From: Pseudomonas syringae
GTDB lineage: Bacteria; Pseudomonadota; Gammaproteobacteria; Pseudomonadales; Pseudomonadaceae
DNA length: 64,000 nt
Assembly: GCF_023278085.1 (NCBI RefSeq)
Contig: NZ_CP066265.1
Location: forward strand, 2,882,501-2,946,500
Reading direction: 5' to 3'
Positions within the stretch are counted from its first letter, which is position 1, and every line of letters starts with the position of its first letter. This document shows positions 55,578 to 62,398 of this stretch, one piece after another. Below the pieces are notes generated by a model that saw only the letters and a list, made by a program, of their open reading frames with translations, did no database searches and was not told where the DNA came from. The translations under genes were made by a program, and so were the position numbers.

Positions 55578-55946
55578 ATGCAAAAACCGACGCAAACGCC
55601 GATGCAAAAAGAAGACATCGCCAGATTCTGTCTCAGCCTGCCGGGCGCGCGGGAAGACTACAAATGGGGCGGCGTGCGGGTGTTTTCCATTGCCGAAAAG
55701 AAGATGTTTGCGGTCATGGACCTGGCCGGTGAGGAACTGGCGTTCAAGGTTGCTGCAGAGTTGTTTCTGGGCTACGTCGACCGCCCCGGCATCCGCCCTG
55801 CGCCCTACCTGGCTAGGGCGCACTGGATCAGCGTGGCACAACTGAATGCCTTGAGCGGAGCGGAAATACAGGATCTGCTGACCCGCTCCCATCAACTGGT
55901 GGTCAGCAAACTGCCAAAACGCCAGCAGATTGCGCTGATGTTATAA
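55578..55946 (+). CDS. MmcQ/YjbR-family protein
   Basis: This 122-residue protein belongs to the MmcQ/YjbR family, a small alpha/beta fold with double-stranded DNA-binding-like features and unknown role. Typical segments are FCLSLPGAREDYKWGGVRVF, AEKKMFAVMD, and the C-terminal [14 protein letters not shown]. The start has an excellent AAAGGAG site. Its 3' end overlaps the convergent DUF1294 gene by 44 bases. Confidence 0.88.
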   Translation: MQKPTQTPMQKEDIARFCLSLPGAREDYKWGGVRVFSIAEKKMFAVMDLAGEELAFKVAAELFLGYVDRPGIRPAPYLARAHWISVAQLNALSGAEIQDLLTRSHQLVVSKLPKRQQIALML

Positions 55947-56391
55947 GGCTATGAACCTGCGCGGGCACCATCTGCCAGAGGCGCTTGCCCAGAAACAGCC
56001 AGTCGACCCACAACGCCTGATGCACCGCCACGATCAGCCAGAACACGACCTGAAAAGACACCTTGCGGGTCTTGTGCCGGAACACCTGTTGCGCCAATAG
56101 CGCTCCGGGCCAGCCGCCCAGTAATTCCAGGGTGTGCAGCACGTTCTCGGGCGTGCGCTGACCGCCGATTCCGGCCTGGCGCTTGTCGCGTCGATAGAGC
56201 ACGAACGCCAACAGGCTCATCCCCGTCAGGGCGAGCGCCGGGATCATCATCCCTTGCCGGACCCAGAGCGACGCCGAACCGTACACCGGCAACGCGCACA
56301 GCAGCACAAACAGCGCCAGTTTGAGGGGCAGTTGCCGGACAGGCGCCCTGCCCCGGCCAGCCGGTCGCTGAGGTTGTCGGGCGCTGGTCAT
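55903..56391 (-). CDS. DUF1294 membrane protein
   Basis: This 162-residue protein has an N-terminal basic stretch ([15 protein letters not shown]) followed by several hydrophobic helices. The DUF1294 signature is present: [21 protein letters not shown], then [23 protein letters not shown]. Some family members carry an N-terminal cold-shock domain; this one does not. The start ATG 56391 overlaps the uppP stop (ATGA), so they are coupled. Function unknown. The same frame is open upstream across uppP, but that is a shadow. Confidence 0.85.
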   Translation of the reverse strand: MTSARQPQRPAGRGRAPVRQLPLKLALFVLLCALPVYGSASLWVRQGMMIPALALTGMSLLAFVLYRRDKRQAGIGGQRTPENVLHTLELLGGWPGALLAQQVFRHKTRKVSFQVVFWLIVAVHQALWVDWLFLGKRLWQMVPAQVHSLITSAQSAGVLAVC

Positions 56392-57218
56392 GCCTTGGCC
56401 GACGCCCAGTCGATCCAGCCAAACTGCCAGGTCGCCAGAATCAGCAGGCCGAAGGCTATGCGATACCAGGCAAACACCGCGTAACTGTGGGTGGCAATGA
56501 ACTTGAGCAGCGCGCGTACCGCGATCATCGCGAAGATGAACGAGGTGATAAAGCCGATCGCGAAGACCGCAAAGTCGTCCGGACGGAACATGTCCCGGTA
56601 TTTGTAGCCCGAATACACAGCGGCACCCACCATGGTCGGCATGGCGAGGAAGAACGAGAATTCGGTAGCGGCCTTGCGTGACAGGCCGAACAGCAGGCCG
56701 CCAATGATGGTCGAGCCGGAACGGGACGTACCGGGAATCATCGCCAGACACTGTACCAGCCCGACTTTAAGCGCATCGGTCCATCTCATGTCATCGACGG
56801 TTTCGGTGCGTACCGTATGCTCGCGGCGCTCGGCCCAGAGCATGATCACGCCACCGATGACCAGTGCTGTGGCCACAGTGATGGCATTGAACAGGTAGTG
56901 GTGAATCATGTCGGCAAAAATCACCCCGAGCACGACCGCCGGCATGAACGCGATCAGCAGGTTGAGGGTAAAGCGCTGAGCCTGCTGCTGTTTTGGCAGG
57001 CCAACGACCACGTCGAGAATCTTGCGCCGAAATTCCCAGACCACCGCCAGAATCGCACCCAGCTGGATAATGATGTTGAACGCCATGGCGCGCTCACCCC
57101 CGAAGCCGATCAGATCGGCAACAACGATCTGATGCCCTGTGCTGGAGATCGGCAAGAACTCCGTCAGCCCTTCGACAATACCCAATATCAACGCCTGAGC
57201 AGCGGTCCAAAGATCCAT
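56388..57218 (-). CDS. uppP: Undecaprenyl-diphosphatase
   Basis: UppP (BacA) dephosphorylates undecaprenyl pyrophosphate, recycling the lipid carrier for peptidoglycan and O-antigen. It is a polytopic inner-membrane protein of 276 residues. Catalytic motifs are (E/Q)[13 protein letters not shown] near 17-30 and [11 protein letters not shown] near 170-180, both intact. Two adjacent ATG codons (57221 and 57218) are possible; the second gives the usual MDLWTAAQ start, with GGGGGA just before the pair. The DUF1294 gene is coupled behind it. Confidence 0.95.
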   Translation of the reverse strand: MDLWTAAQALILGIVEGLTEFLPISSTGHQIVVADLIGFGGERAMAFNIIIQLGAILAVVWEFRRKILDVVVGLPKQQQAQRFTLNLLIAFMPAVVLGVIFADMIHHYLFNAITVATALVIGGVIMLWAERREHTVRTETVDDMRWTDALKVGLVQCLAMIPGTSRSGSTIIGGLLFGLSRKAATEFSFFLAMPTMVGAAVYSGYKYRDMFRPDDFAVFAIGFITSFIFAMIAVRALLKFIATHSYAVFAWYRIAFGLLILATWQFGWIDWASAKA

Positions 57219-57463
57219 CATTCCCCCATGAAGCGATGCCTCTGGCTCGCTGTTAATGTTGTTGTGTAAAAAATGGTTGCCACTATGCCGTTACCAGCCT
57301 GAACAAAGCTTGAACCTGCACACCTGCGAGGCGCGGAATGCTAGCAGACCTTTGCGCACAGCGCCTGCTGGCATGCTGTCGGTAAAAACAGAGGCTCCCC
57401 GCCCTGCCCGGAAGCGATTACAATCGCCGCCCCTGTAACCACTACTCCAACCAAGGTGCCGCC

Positions 57464-58027
57464 ATGTCCGGGCTTGAACTTTTTGCCGCTGCCATCGGTG
57501 TGCTTGCAGTCTGGCTGACAGTGAAGCAAAACCCGTGGTGCTGGCCAATCGGGCTGGTCATGGTGGTCATCTATATCTGGATCTTCTTCGACGTGAAGCT
57601 GTACTCGGACATGCTGCTGCAGGTGATCTACGCCGGTTTGCAGGTCTACGGCTGGCTGCAGTGGACCCGGCATGGCAATGGCCTGCCAGTCAGGGCCGTC
57701 AGCGTGCTCAACAGTTCTTCGGTACTCATGGGGCTGGCGGTCGGCGTGCTGATCAGCCTGGTACTGGGCGCGGGCATGGCCCATTTCACTGATGCCGCAC
57801 AACCCTGGCTCGATGCCGCGCTGACCGGTTTCAGCCTGGTGGCACAGGTGTGGATGGCGCAAAAGCGCGTGCAGTGCTGGCCGCTGTGGATTGTTCTGGA
57901 TGTGATCTTTGTCGGCCTGTTCATCTACAAAGACCTGTACCTGACGGCGGCCCTTTACGCATTGTTCACCCTGCTGGCCGTTCAGGGCTGGCGCGAATGG
58001 CGCAATGACCTGGTGCTGGCCCGATGA
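57464..58027 (+). CDS. pnuC: Nicotinamide riboside transporter PnuC
   Basis: PnuC facilitates uptake of nicotinamide riboside across the inner membrane. It has 187 residues with about six or seven hydrophobic helices and conserved motifs VKQNPWCWPIGLVMVVIYIW and YGWLQWTR. The C-terminal half has CWPLWIVLDVIFVGLFIYK. The start ATG 57464 has AAGGTG before it. It overlaps the kinase gene by four bases; trapping of nicotinamide riboside by phosphorylation would drive uptake, a known PnuC partnership. Confidence 0.93.
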   Translation: MSGLELFAAAIGVLAVWLTVKQNPWCWPIGLVMVVIYIWIFFDVKLYSDMLLQVIYAGLQVYGWLQWTRHGNGLPVRAVSVLNSSSVLMGLAVGVLISLVLGAGMAHFTDAAQPWLDAALTGFSLVAQVWMAQKRVQCWPLWIVLDVIFVGLFIYKDLYLTAALYALFTLLAVQGWREWRNDLVLAR

Positions 58028-58602
58028 AGGTTCTGGTCCTGACCGGCCCCGAGTCCAGCGGCAAGAGCTGGCTGTCGGCTGAAATACACAAGCGTTTCGG
58101 CGGGGTCATGGTTGGCGAGTACGTTCGTGAGTTCATCGAACAGCAGGGCCGCGATACCTTCTACAGCGATATCCCGACCATCGCCCAGGGTCAACTGGCC
58201 CGGGAGGACGCTGCACGTGCCCGCGCTCCGGAGTTGCTGATTCTCGATACCCACCTGTTGAGCAACATGCTCTGGAGCCGGACCCTGTTCGGCGACTGCC
58301 CTGCGTGGATCGAAGAGCAATTGCTGGGCAGGCCCTACGACCTGCACCTGCTGCTGTCACCGAAGGGGGTGGACTGGATCAGCGATGGGCAACGCTGCCA
58401 GCCGGATCTGGGCGAACGCCAGGCGTTCTTCGACGCTGGCCGGAAATGGCTCAATAAGCATCAGAAACCCTATCAGGTGCTCGACGGCGACTGGCAGCAG
58501 CGTCGCGAACAGGCGATGGCTGCCGTGACAACGCTGCTCGGTGCGTCAGCGGATCTGGTGCTTGTGCAGCAGGCGGTAGAACGTCGGTCGCGAGATGCCT
58601 AA
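58024..58602 (+). CDS. nadR: NadR-like ribosylnicotinamide kinase (AAA ATPase domain)
   Basis: This 192-residue protein corresponds to the C-terminal kinase domain of NadR: P-loop TGPESSGKSWL (about 7-17), EYVREFIEQQG, and LILDTHLLSNMLWS. It lacks the N-terminal repressor and adenylyltransferase domains of enterobacterial NadR. It probably phosphorylates nicotinamide riboside imported by PnuC, feeding NAD salvage. The last 57 bases overlap the convergent regulator gene; the C-terminus from about 172 is therefore constrained on both strands. Confidence 0.9.
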   Translation: MKVLVLTGPESSGKSWLSAEIHKRFGGVMVGEYVREFIEQQGRDTFYSDIPTIAQGQLAREDAARARAPELLILDTHLLSNMLWSRTLFGDCPAWIEEQLLGRPYDLHLLLSPKGVDWISDGQRCQPDLGERQAFFDAGRKWLNKHQKPYQVLDGDWQQRREQAMAAVTTLLGASADLVLVQQAVERRSRDA

Positions 58603-59871
58603 CGCCTTGGCAGCCATGCTCAGGTTGTCACTGTGGCGAGTCAGCACGTCACACAGCGCCTGACGCTCGGCACGGGATTTATACTCGTCCAGTGTGCTCA
58701 TACTGCCGATCACGTCATCGTCGCCGGGCAACCCCAGATTGGCGGCTTCGATCTGCCTGCCTTCCGACAGCACCAGCCCTCGCCGCACCCGATTGGCCAG
58801 TTCACTGACATTGCCTGGCCAGTCGTGCTTGCCAAGGGCGATGAGTGCCCCCTGACTGAAACTGCGCGCGCGCCTGCCGCTATCCAGGCTGTAGAGGTGC
58901 GCAAAATGGTTGGCCAGCATGGCCAGATCGCCATGCCGTTCGCGCAGTGGCGCGGTGCCCACCTGCAGCACGTTGAGCCGGTAGTACAAATCCTCTCGAA
59001 AACGCTTTTTACGAATGGCCGTTTCGAGGTCTGACTCGGTGGCCGCCAATACCCGGACGTCCACGCTGACCGGCTTGCTGCTGCCCAGGCGCTGAATCTG
59101 CCCGTCTTCCAGAAAGCGCAACAGAAAGGCCTGGGTTTCCAGCGGCAGATCACTAATATTTTCAAGCAGTAACGTGCCGCCGTTGGCGGCCTCGATTCGT
59201 CCGGGCTTGCGCTCAGGCGCATCATCGACAGCCCCCGCTTCATAACCAAACAGTTCTGCGTGGATCAGATGGTTGGCAACCGCGCCACAATCGACCGTCA
59301 CGAAAGGCCTGTCGCGACGCCGCGACTGGGCGTGTAGGATTCGAGCGATCAACGCCTTGCCGGTGCCACGTTCGCCGCGTATCAGTACCGGTGATTCAGT
59401 AGGCGCCAGCTTGCTCAACAGACGTCGCAATTCACGGGTCAGCCGGCTGTCACCGAGCATCTCAGGTTCCGACTGTGGTTCCAGTCGCCTGTTCTGCTTG
59501 TGTAAAAGCGCACTGTTCAACGCCTTTTCAAGAGTCACCTGCAGACGGTTCACGTCAAATGGCACGATATGAAAGTCGAAAAACCACTGGCAGACAAAAT
59601 CACCGACTTTTTCGCGGCGCAGGTCGTTGGCTGTCAGCAGAGCAATCCAGTGAACGTCATCGCGGGTGACGAATTTTTCGAGTGCATCGAGGTGCTCGAA
59701 ATACGCAGGTTTCAAGTGGATCAAACCGACGTCGCAGCCATCAACGGGTGCTGAATCCAGCGAGCATCTCTCGACCGTCCATCCGGCAGCTTGCAGGATC
59801 GGGGTCAGGTGATCGTAATCGCTGTCCGCATCAATCATCAGGAGACGTCGTACGCAGACCGTTTCATGCAT
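58546..59871 (-). CDS. Degenerate sigma54-type activator (VpsR-like)
   Basis: This 441-residue protein has the layout of a bacterial enhancer-binding protein: a receiver-like N-terminal domain (1-120), an AAA+ domain (~140-370) and a Fis-type helix-turn-helix (NLSMAAKALGISRPTFYRLL). Walker A is intact (GERGTGK, 166-172). However, the sigma54-contact loop GAFTGA is replaced by GAVDDA (213-218), and the Walker B Asp-Glu is replaced by Glu-Asn (GGTLLLENI, 231-239). It therefore probably does not activate sigma54 promoters by ATP hydrolysis. VpsR of Vibrio is a precedent that works with sigma70 and c-di-GMP. Target genes unknown. Confidence 0.88.
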   Translation of the reverse strand: MHETVCVRRLLMIDADSDYDHLTPILQAAGWTVERCSLDSAPVDGCDVGLIHLKPAYFEHLDALEKFVTRDDVHWIALLTANDLRREKVGDFVCQWFFDFHIVPFDVNRLQVTLEKALNSALLHKQNRRLEPQSEPEMLGDSRLTRELRRLLSKLAPTESPVLIRGERGTGKALIARILHAQSRRRDRPFVTVDCGAVANHLIHAELFGYEAGAVDDAPERKPGRIEAANGGTLLLENISDLPLETQAFLLRFLEDGQIQRLGSSKPVSVDVRVLAATESDLETAIRKKRFREDLYYRLNVLQVGTAPLRERHGDLAMLANHFAHLYSLDSGRRARSFSQGALIALGKHDWPGNVSELANRVRRGLVLSEGRQIEAANLGLPGDDDVIGSMSTLDEYKSRAERQALCDVLTRHSDNLSMAAKALGISRPTFYRLLHKHQIR

Positions 59872-60200
59872 GTAGGTTCCTTGGCGCCCGACGCAGGATG
59901 GGTATGTTTAAACTGTTTTATAAACAGCATGTTGCCGGGCTCAAATATCACAATAGCAACTATTTGACGCTTCCTTGTACCGTTTGGGTCTAACCGTCAT
60001 GACCAACTGCCATTACGTCGATTTTTTCGCCATTAATAGCCCTGAGCCAGCTCTCACACCGTACGAATGAAAAATTTTTCAGGATTTTTCCGGCAAAGGG
60101 TGTGACTCATGCCCCCCTGTCGTTCATCAACACAAGTAACCAGCCGGACGGTCAGCCCGCCGACGTGACTGAATTGATATGGGCACTTGAGGAAACAACC
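59872..60200. other. Intergenic region between regulator and small gene
   Basis: About 330 bp upstream of both genes. The left part (59910-59960) is AT-rich, containing TTTAAACTG and TTTATAAACAGCAT next to the regulator start. No clear operator or RNA recognised. A frame running in from 60102 has no ribosome site and is better read from ATG 60201. Confidence 0.4.
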
Positions 60201-60467
60201 ATGAACGCCCCACTGCGCTTCAACGATGCACTTCTGATCGCTGGACACGCTTTTGAACCCTTCCAGTGTGTTGCCTGGGCACCACAGGACGGTAATGGCG
60301 AACTGAGCCTGACAGTCATCGACCGCACCAGTAACCGTATCGGTCGCAAGCAGATCCCGAGCAGCGCTTATTCGGACAAGAAGCAACTGGCCAGCGTCCT
60401 TGAACAGGCCCGCGCCGAAATCAGCAACGAGGGGTATGACCTCGAGCCGTGGACCATGCCTGCCTGA
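60201..60467 (+). CDS. Conserved-type hypothetical protein
   Basis: This 88-residue soluble protein has sequence NAPLRFNDALLIAGHAFEPFQ...SLTVIDRTSNRIGRKQIP and no membrane segment or catalytic motif. ATG 60201 has TGAGGAAACAACC before it; the frame extends upstream to 60102 without support. The pattern of beta-strands followed by one helix is usual in small pseudomonad proteins of unknown role. No family recognised. Confidence 0.7.
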   Translation: MNAPLRFNDALLIAGHAFEPFQCVAWAPQDGNGELSLTVIDRTSNRIGRKQIPSSAYSDKKQLASVLEQARAEISNEGYDLEPWTMPA

Positions 60468-60485
60468 TCACGCCCTGCGCTCATC

Positions 60486-60494
60486 GGGGGGGGG
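60486..60494. repeat. G9 homopolymer tract
   Basis: A run of nine guanines lies 18 bases after the small gene and before the palindromic repeats. It is prone to slippage or assembly error; it is outside coding sequence. Confidence 0.8.
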
Positions 60495-60497
60495 TCG

Positions 60498-60684
60498 TGC
60501 CAATGCTCTGCGTTGGCATGCAGTAGGTGACGCTCCGCGTCACAATTCTGCAGCCTGGCGCGGTATCAAGCGCAAAAGACTCTCAGGCTTTGGTGCCAAC
60601 TGTATCTTGAGCCAGGTTGAGTATTGCGCCATGGCTGCAATGTGACGCAGAGCGTCACGAAATGCATTACCACGCGGAGCGTGG
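60498..60684. repeat. Cluster of short palindromic (REP-like) elements
   Basis: Four perfect or near-perfect palindromes share a GC-nnn-GC centre: 60498-60518 (TGCCAATGC-TCT), 60527-60543 (GTGACGC-TCC), 60642-60658 (GTGACGC-AGA) and 60670-60684 (CCACGC-GGA). The last continues into GGGAACGAG. This style of intergenic repeat (CCACGC...GCGTGGGAACG) is abundant in Pseudomonas genomes. It fills the gap between the small gene and the chlID operon end. Confidence 0.7.
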
Positions 60685-60713
60685 GAACGAGAAAGCGTCA
60701 GCCTGTAAGCGTC

Positions 60714-61280
60714 TCAAACCCGTTTCAGCTCATCAATATGCAGATAGTCCGCGCCAAGGCTTGATGCAAGTTCCTTTGCCCTCCCCAGGCGAATCGGGCC
60801 TTTTTCGATGTCGATCAGCAGGCTTGCGCAAGAGAATGCCGGCAGCGCTGGCAGTTGCTTGATTCTGCCATCGGTCAGCACCAACACCCGATGCTGTTCA
60901 GAGGGGTAGCGTTGCTGGCGTTGTTCCAGCCAGCTCATGGCCTGTTCGAGCGCTGCCGAGAGCGGCGTACCGCCCCCCGCGCCCAACCCGTCCAGCCACG
61001 GATTCAATGCCGCTGACGCCTTGAGGCCCTGATGCTGCCAGCGCGGCGTATTGCCACTCGCGGTCAGCAAGGCCAGCCGCGCACGCCGCCGATAGGCATC
61101 GTCGAATACCTGCGACAGCAGGCCTTTGGCCTGACTCAAGGCGTGATGACGGCGTGTAGAGGCCGAGGCATCGACGATCACCAGCAACAGTTCACTCGGG
61201 CGAGCGCTGCGTGGCTGGCGTACCAGATCCTTGCGGCTCTTCGGGCGCCCCTTCAATAGCGTCGGCAGCCATTGCACCAT
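60714..61280 (-). CDS. chlD: VWA-domain part of cobalt/magnesium chelatase ChlD, reached by -1 frameshift
   Basis: This frame encodes a von Willebrand A domain with an intact MIDAS: DASAS near the start, Thr in GGGTPLSAAL, and LTDGR. The conventional start would be ATG 61280, which has no ribosome site. In the same frame the sequence is open and ChlD-like upstream to 61385 (ALGIRPRAAPGADAIPRPGR and beyond), with no ATG, GTG or TTG. That upstream part joins the ChlI-like frame exactly at A AAA AAG. The real product is therefore probably a 561-residue fusion (ATPase-linker-VWA), the CobT/ChlD-type subunit, made by -1 frameshifting. A separate 188-residue VWA protein is the alternative. Confidence 0.85.
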   Translation of the reverse strand: MVQWLPTLLKGRPKSRKDLVRQPRSARPSELLLVIVDASASTRRHHALSQAKGLLSQVFDDAYRRRARLALLTASGNTPRWQHQGLKASAALNPWLDGLGAGGGTPLSAALEQAMSWLEQRQQRYPSEQHRVLVLTDGRIKQLPALPAFSCASLLIDIEKGPIRLGRAKELASSLGADYLHIDELKRV

Positions 61281-61343
61281 GCCGTCAGCGCCGGCACGAA
61301 CGGCACCTTGCCTGCCGGAGGCCAGTCGACCGGGACGGGGAAT

Positions 61344-61391
61344 GGCATCCGCCCCCGGTGCAGCACGAGGGCGGATGCCTAAGGCTTTTTT
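61344..61391 (-). other. Programmed -1 ribosomal frameshift signal
   Basis: On the minus strand the slippery heptamer A AAA AAG (61391-61385) is in phase with the ChlI frame (CCA AAA AAG CCT TAG). A five-base spacer follows, then a perfect 11-bp stem GGCATCCGCCC/GGGCGGATGCC (61379-61369 with 61354-61344) around a 14-base loop. The 0-frame stop TAG overlaps the spacer and the first stem base. Slipping by -1 leads directly into the VWA frame. The heptamer is the one used by E. coli dnaX. Frameshifting in chlD genes to yield two chelatase subunits has been described, as I recall. Confidence 0.85.
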
Positions 61392-62398
61392 GGCCAGCTC
61401 GGCACTTCACGGCGTGACCCGGTGATCACTGCCTGAGCGGGCAATTCGCCCCAACTGCCCTGCCCGCTCTCGGGCTTGTCGGGCTTTGGGGACGATTCAG
61501 GCGGTGGTGCTTCCGGGTTTTGCGACGGCGGAGTGTGTTCGCGACGCCGGTGGCGCAAGGCAAACTCGGCGACCGCCTCGATGTCCTGTTCTTCGATCTG
61601 GCTGCCACCACGCCACGCCGCATGCGCACGGGCAGCGCGCAGCCAGACCAGATCGGCACGCATGCCGTCGACGCCCGCCGCAAAACAGCGCTCGGTGATC
61701 GCGGCCAACGAATGATCATCCAGCTCAATGCTTGGCAACAGTACTCGCGCCTGTTCACAACGAAGCTTCAAGGCGTCCTGCTGCGCTTGCCAGTGCTGGC
61801 AAAAAACCACAGGATCGGCATCGAAATCCAGGCGACGACGAATGATCTGGCTGCGCTCGACAGGCTGTGTCTGACCGCTCAGTGCCACATTCAAACCAAA
61901 GCGATCCAGCAACTGCGGGCGCAGCTCACCTTCTTCCGGGTTCATGGTGCCAATCAGTACGAAACGCGCAGCGTGACGATGGGAAATACCGTCGCGCTCG
62001 ACCAGATTGACGCCGCTGGCGGCAACATCCAGCAGCAGATCGACCAGATGATCGGCCAGCAGGTTGACTTCATCGACATACAGCACGCCACCGTCGGCCT
62101 TGGCCAGCACACCCGGCGAGAAACGCGCACGGCCCTCGGCCAGCGCAGCATCCAGGTCCAGTGTGCCAACCAGACGCTCTTCGGTCGCACCCAGCGGCAA
62201 GGTAACGAACTGACCGCTGGCCAGCAGATCAGCCAGACCGCGCGCCAGCGTCGACTTGGCCATGCCACGCGGCCCCTCGATCAACACGCCACCAATGCGC
62301 GGATCAATGGCCGTCAGACACAGCGCCAGTTTCAGATCATCAGCACCGACCACGGCGGCCAGTGGAAAATGCGGAGTGCTTGAGTCGAGTACGTTCAT
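61379..62398 (-). CDS. chlI: AAA+ ATPase subunit of cobalt/magnesium chelatase (ChlI-like, 0-frame product)
   Basis: This 339-residue protein is a BchI/ChlI-type AAA+ ATPase. Walker A is LIEGPRGMAKSTLARGL (about 38-54), Walker B is GGVLYVDEVNLL (about 103-114), sensor I is FVLIGTMNPEEGELRPQLLDRFG, and a C-terminal helical lid lies at about 200-285. From about 288 to the end is a Pro/Glu/Ser-rich linker (TPPSQNPEAPPPESSPKPDK) characteristic of ChlD proteins rather than free ChlI. The protein ends WPKKP at the frameshift site. It drives metal insertion by CobN. The start overlaps the cobN stop (ATGA). Confidence 0.93.
   Translation of the reverse strand: MNVLDSSTPHFPLAAVVGADDLKLALCLTAIDPRIGGVLIEGPRGMAKSTLARGLADLLASGQFVTLPLGATEERLVGTLDLDAALAEGRARFSPGVLAKADGGVLYVDEVNLLADHLVDLLLDVAASGVNLVERDGISHRHAARFVLIGTMNPEEGELRPQLLDRFGLNVALSGQTQPVERSQIIRRRLDFDADPVVFCQHWQAQQDALKLRCEQARVLLPSIELDDHSLAAITERCFAAGVDGMRADLVWLRAARAHAAWRGGSQIEEQDIEAVAEFALRHRRREHTPPSQNPEAPPPESSPKPDKPESGQGSWGELPAQAVITGSRREVPSWPKKP

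Noticed and set aside
55903..56751. 282-codon frame extending the DUF1294 gene upstream
   Set aside because: The N-terminal 120 codons are a shadow of uppP; the DUF1294 protein starts properly at ATG 56391.
61280..61282. ATG 61280 as the true start of a separate VWA gene
   Set aside because: No ribosome site, and ChlD-like residues continue upstream in the same frame to the slippery site; kept only as an alternative.
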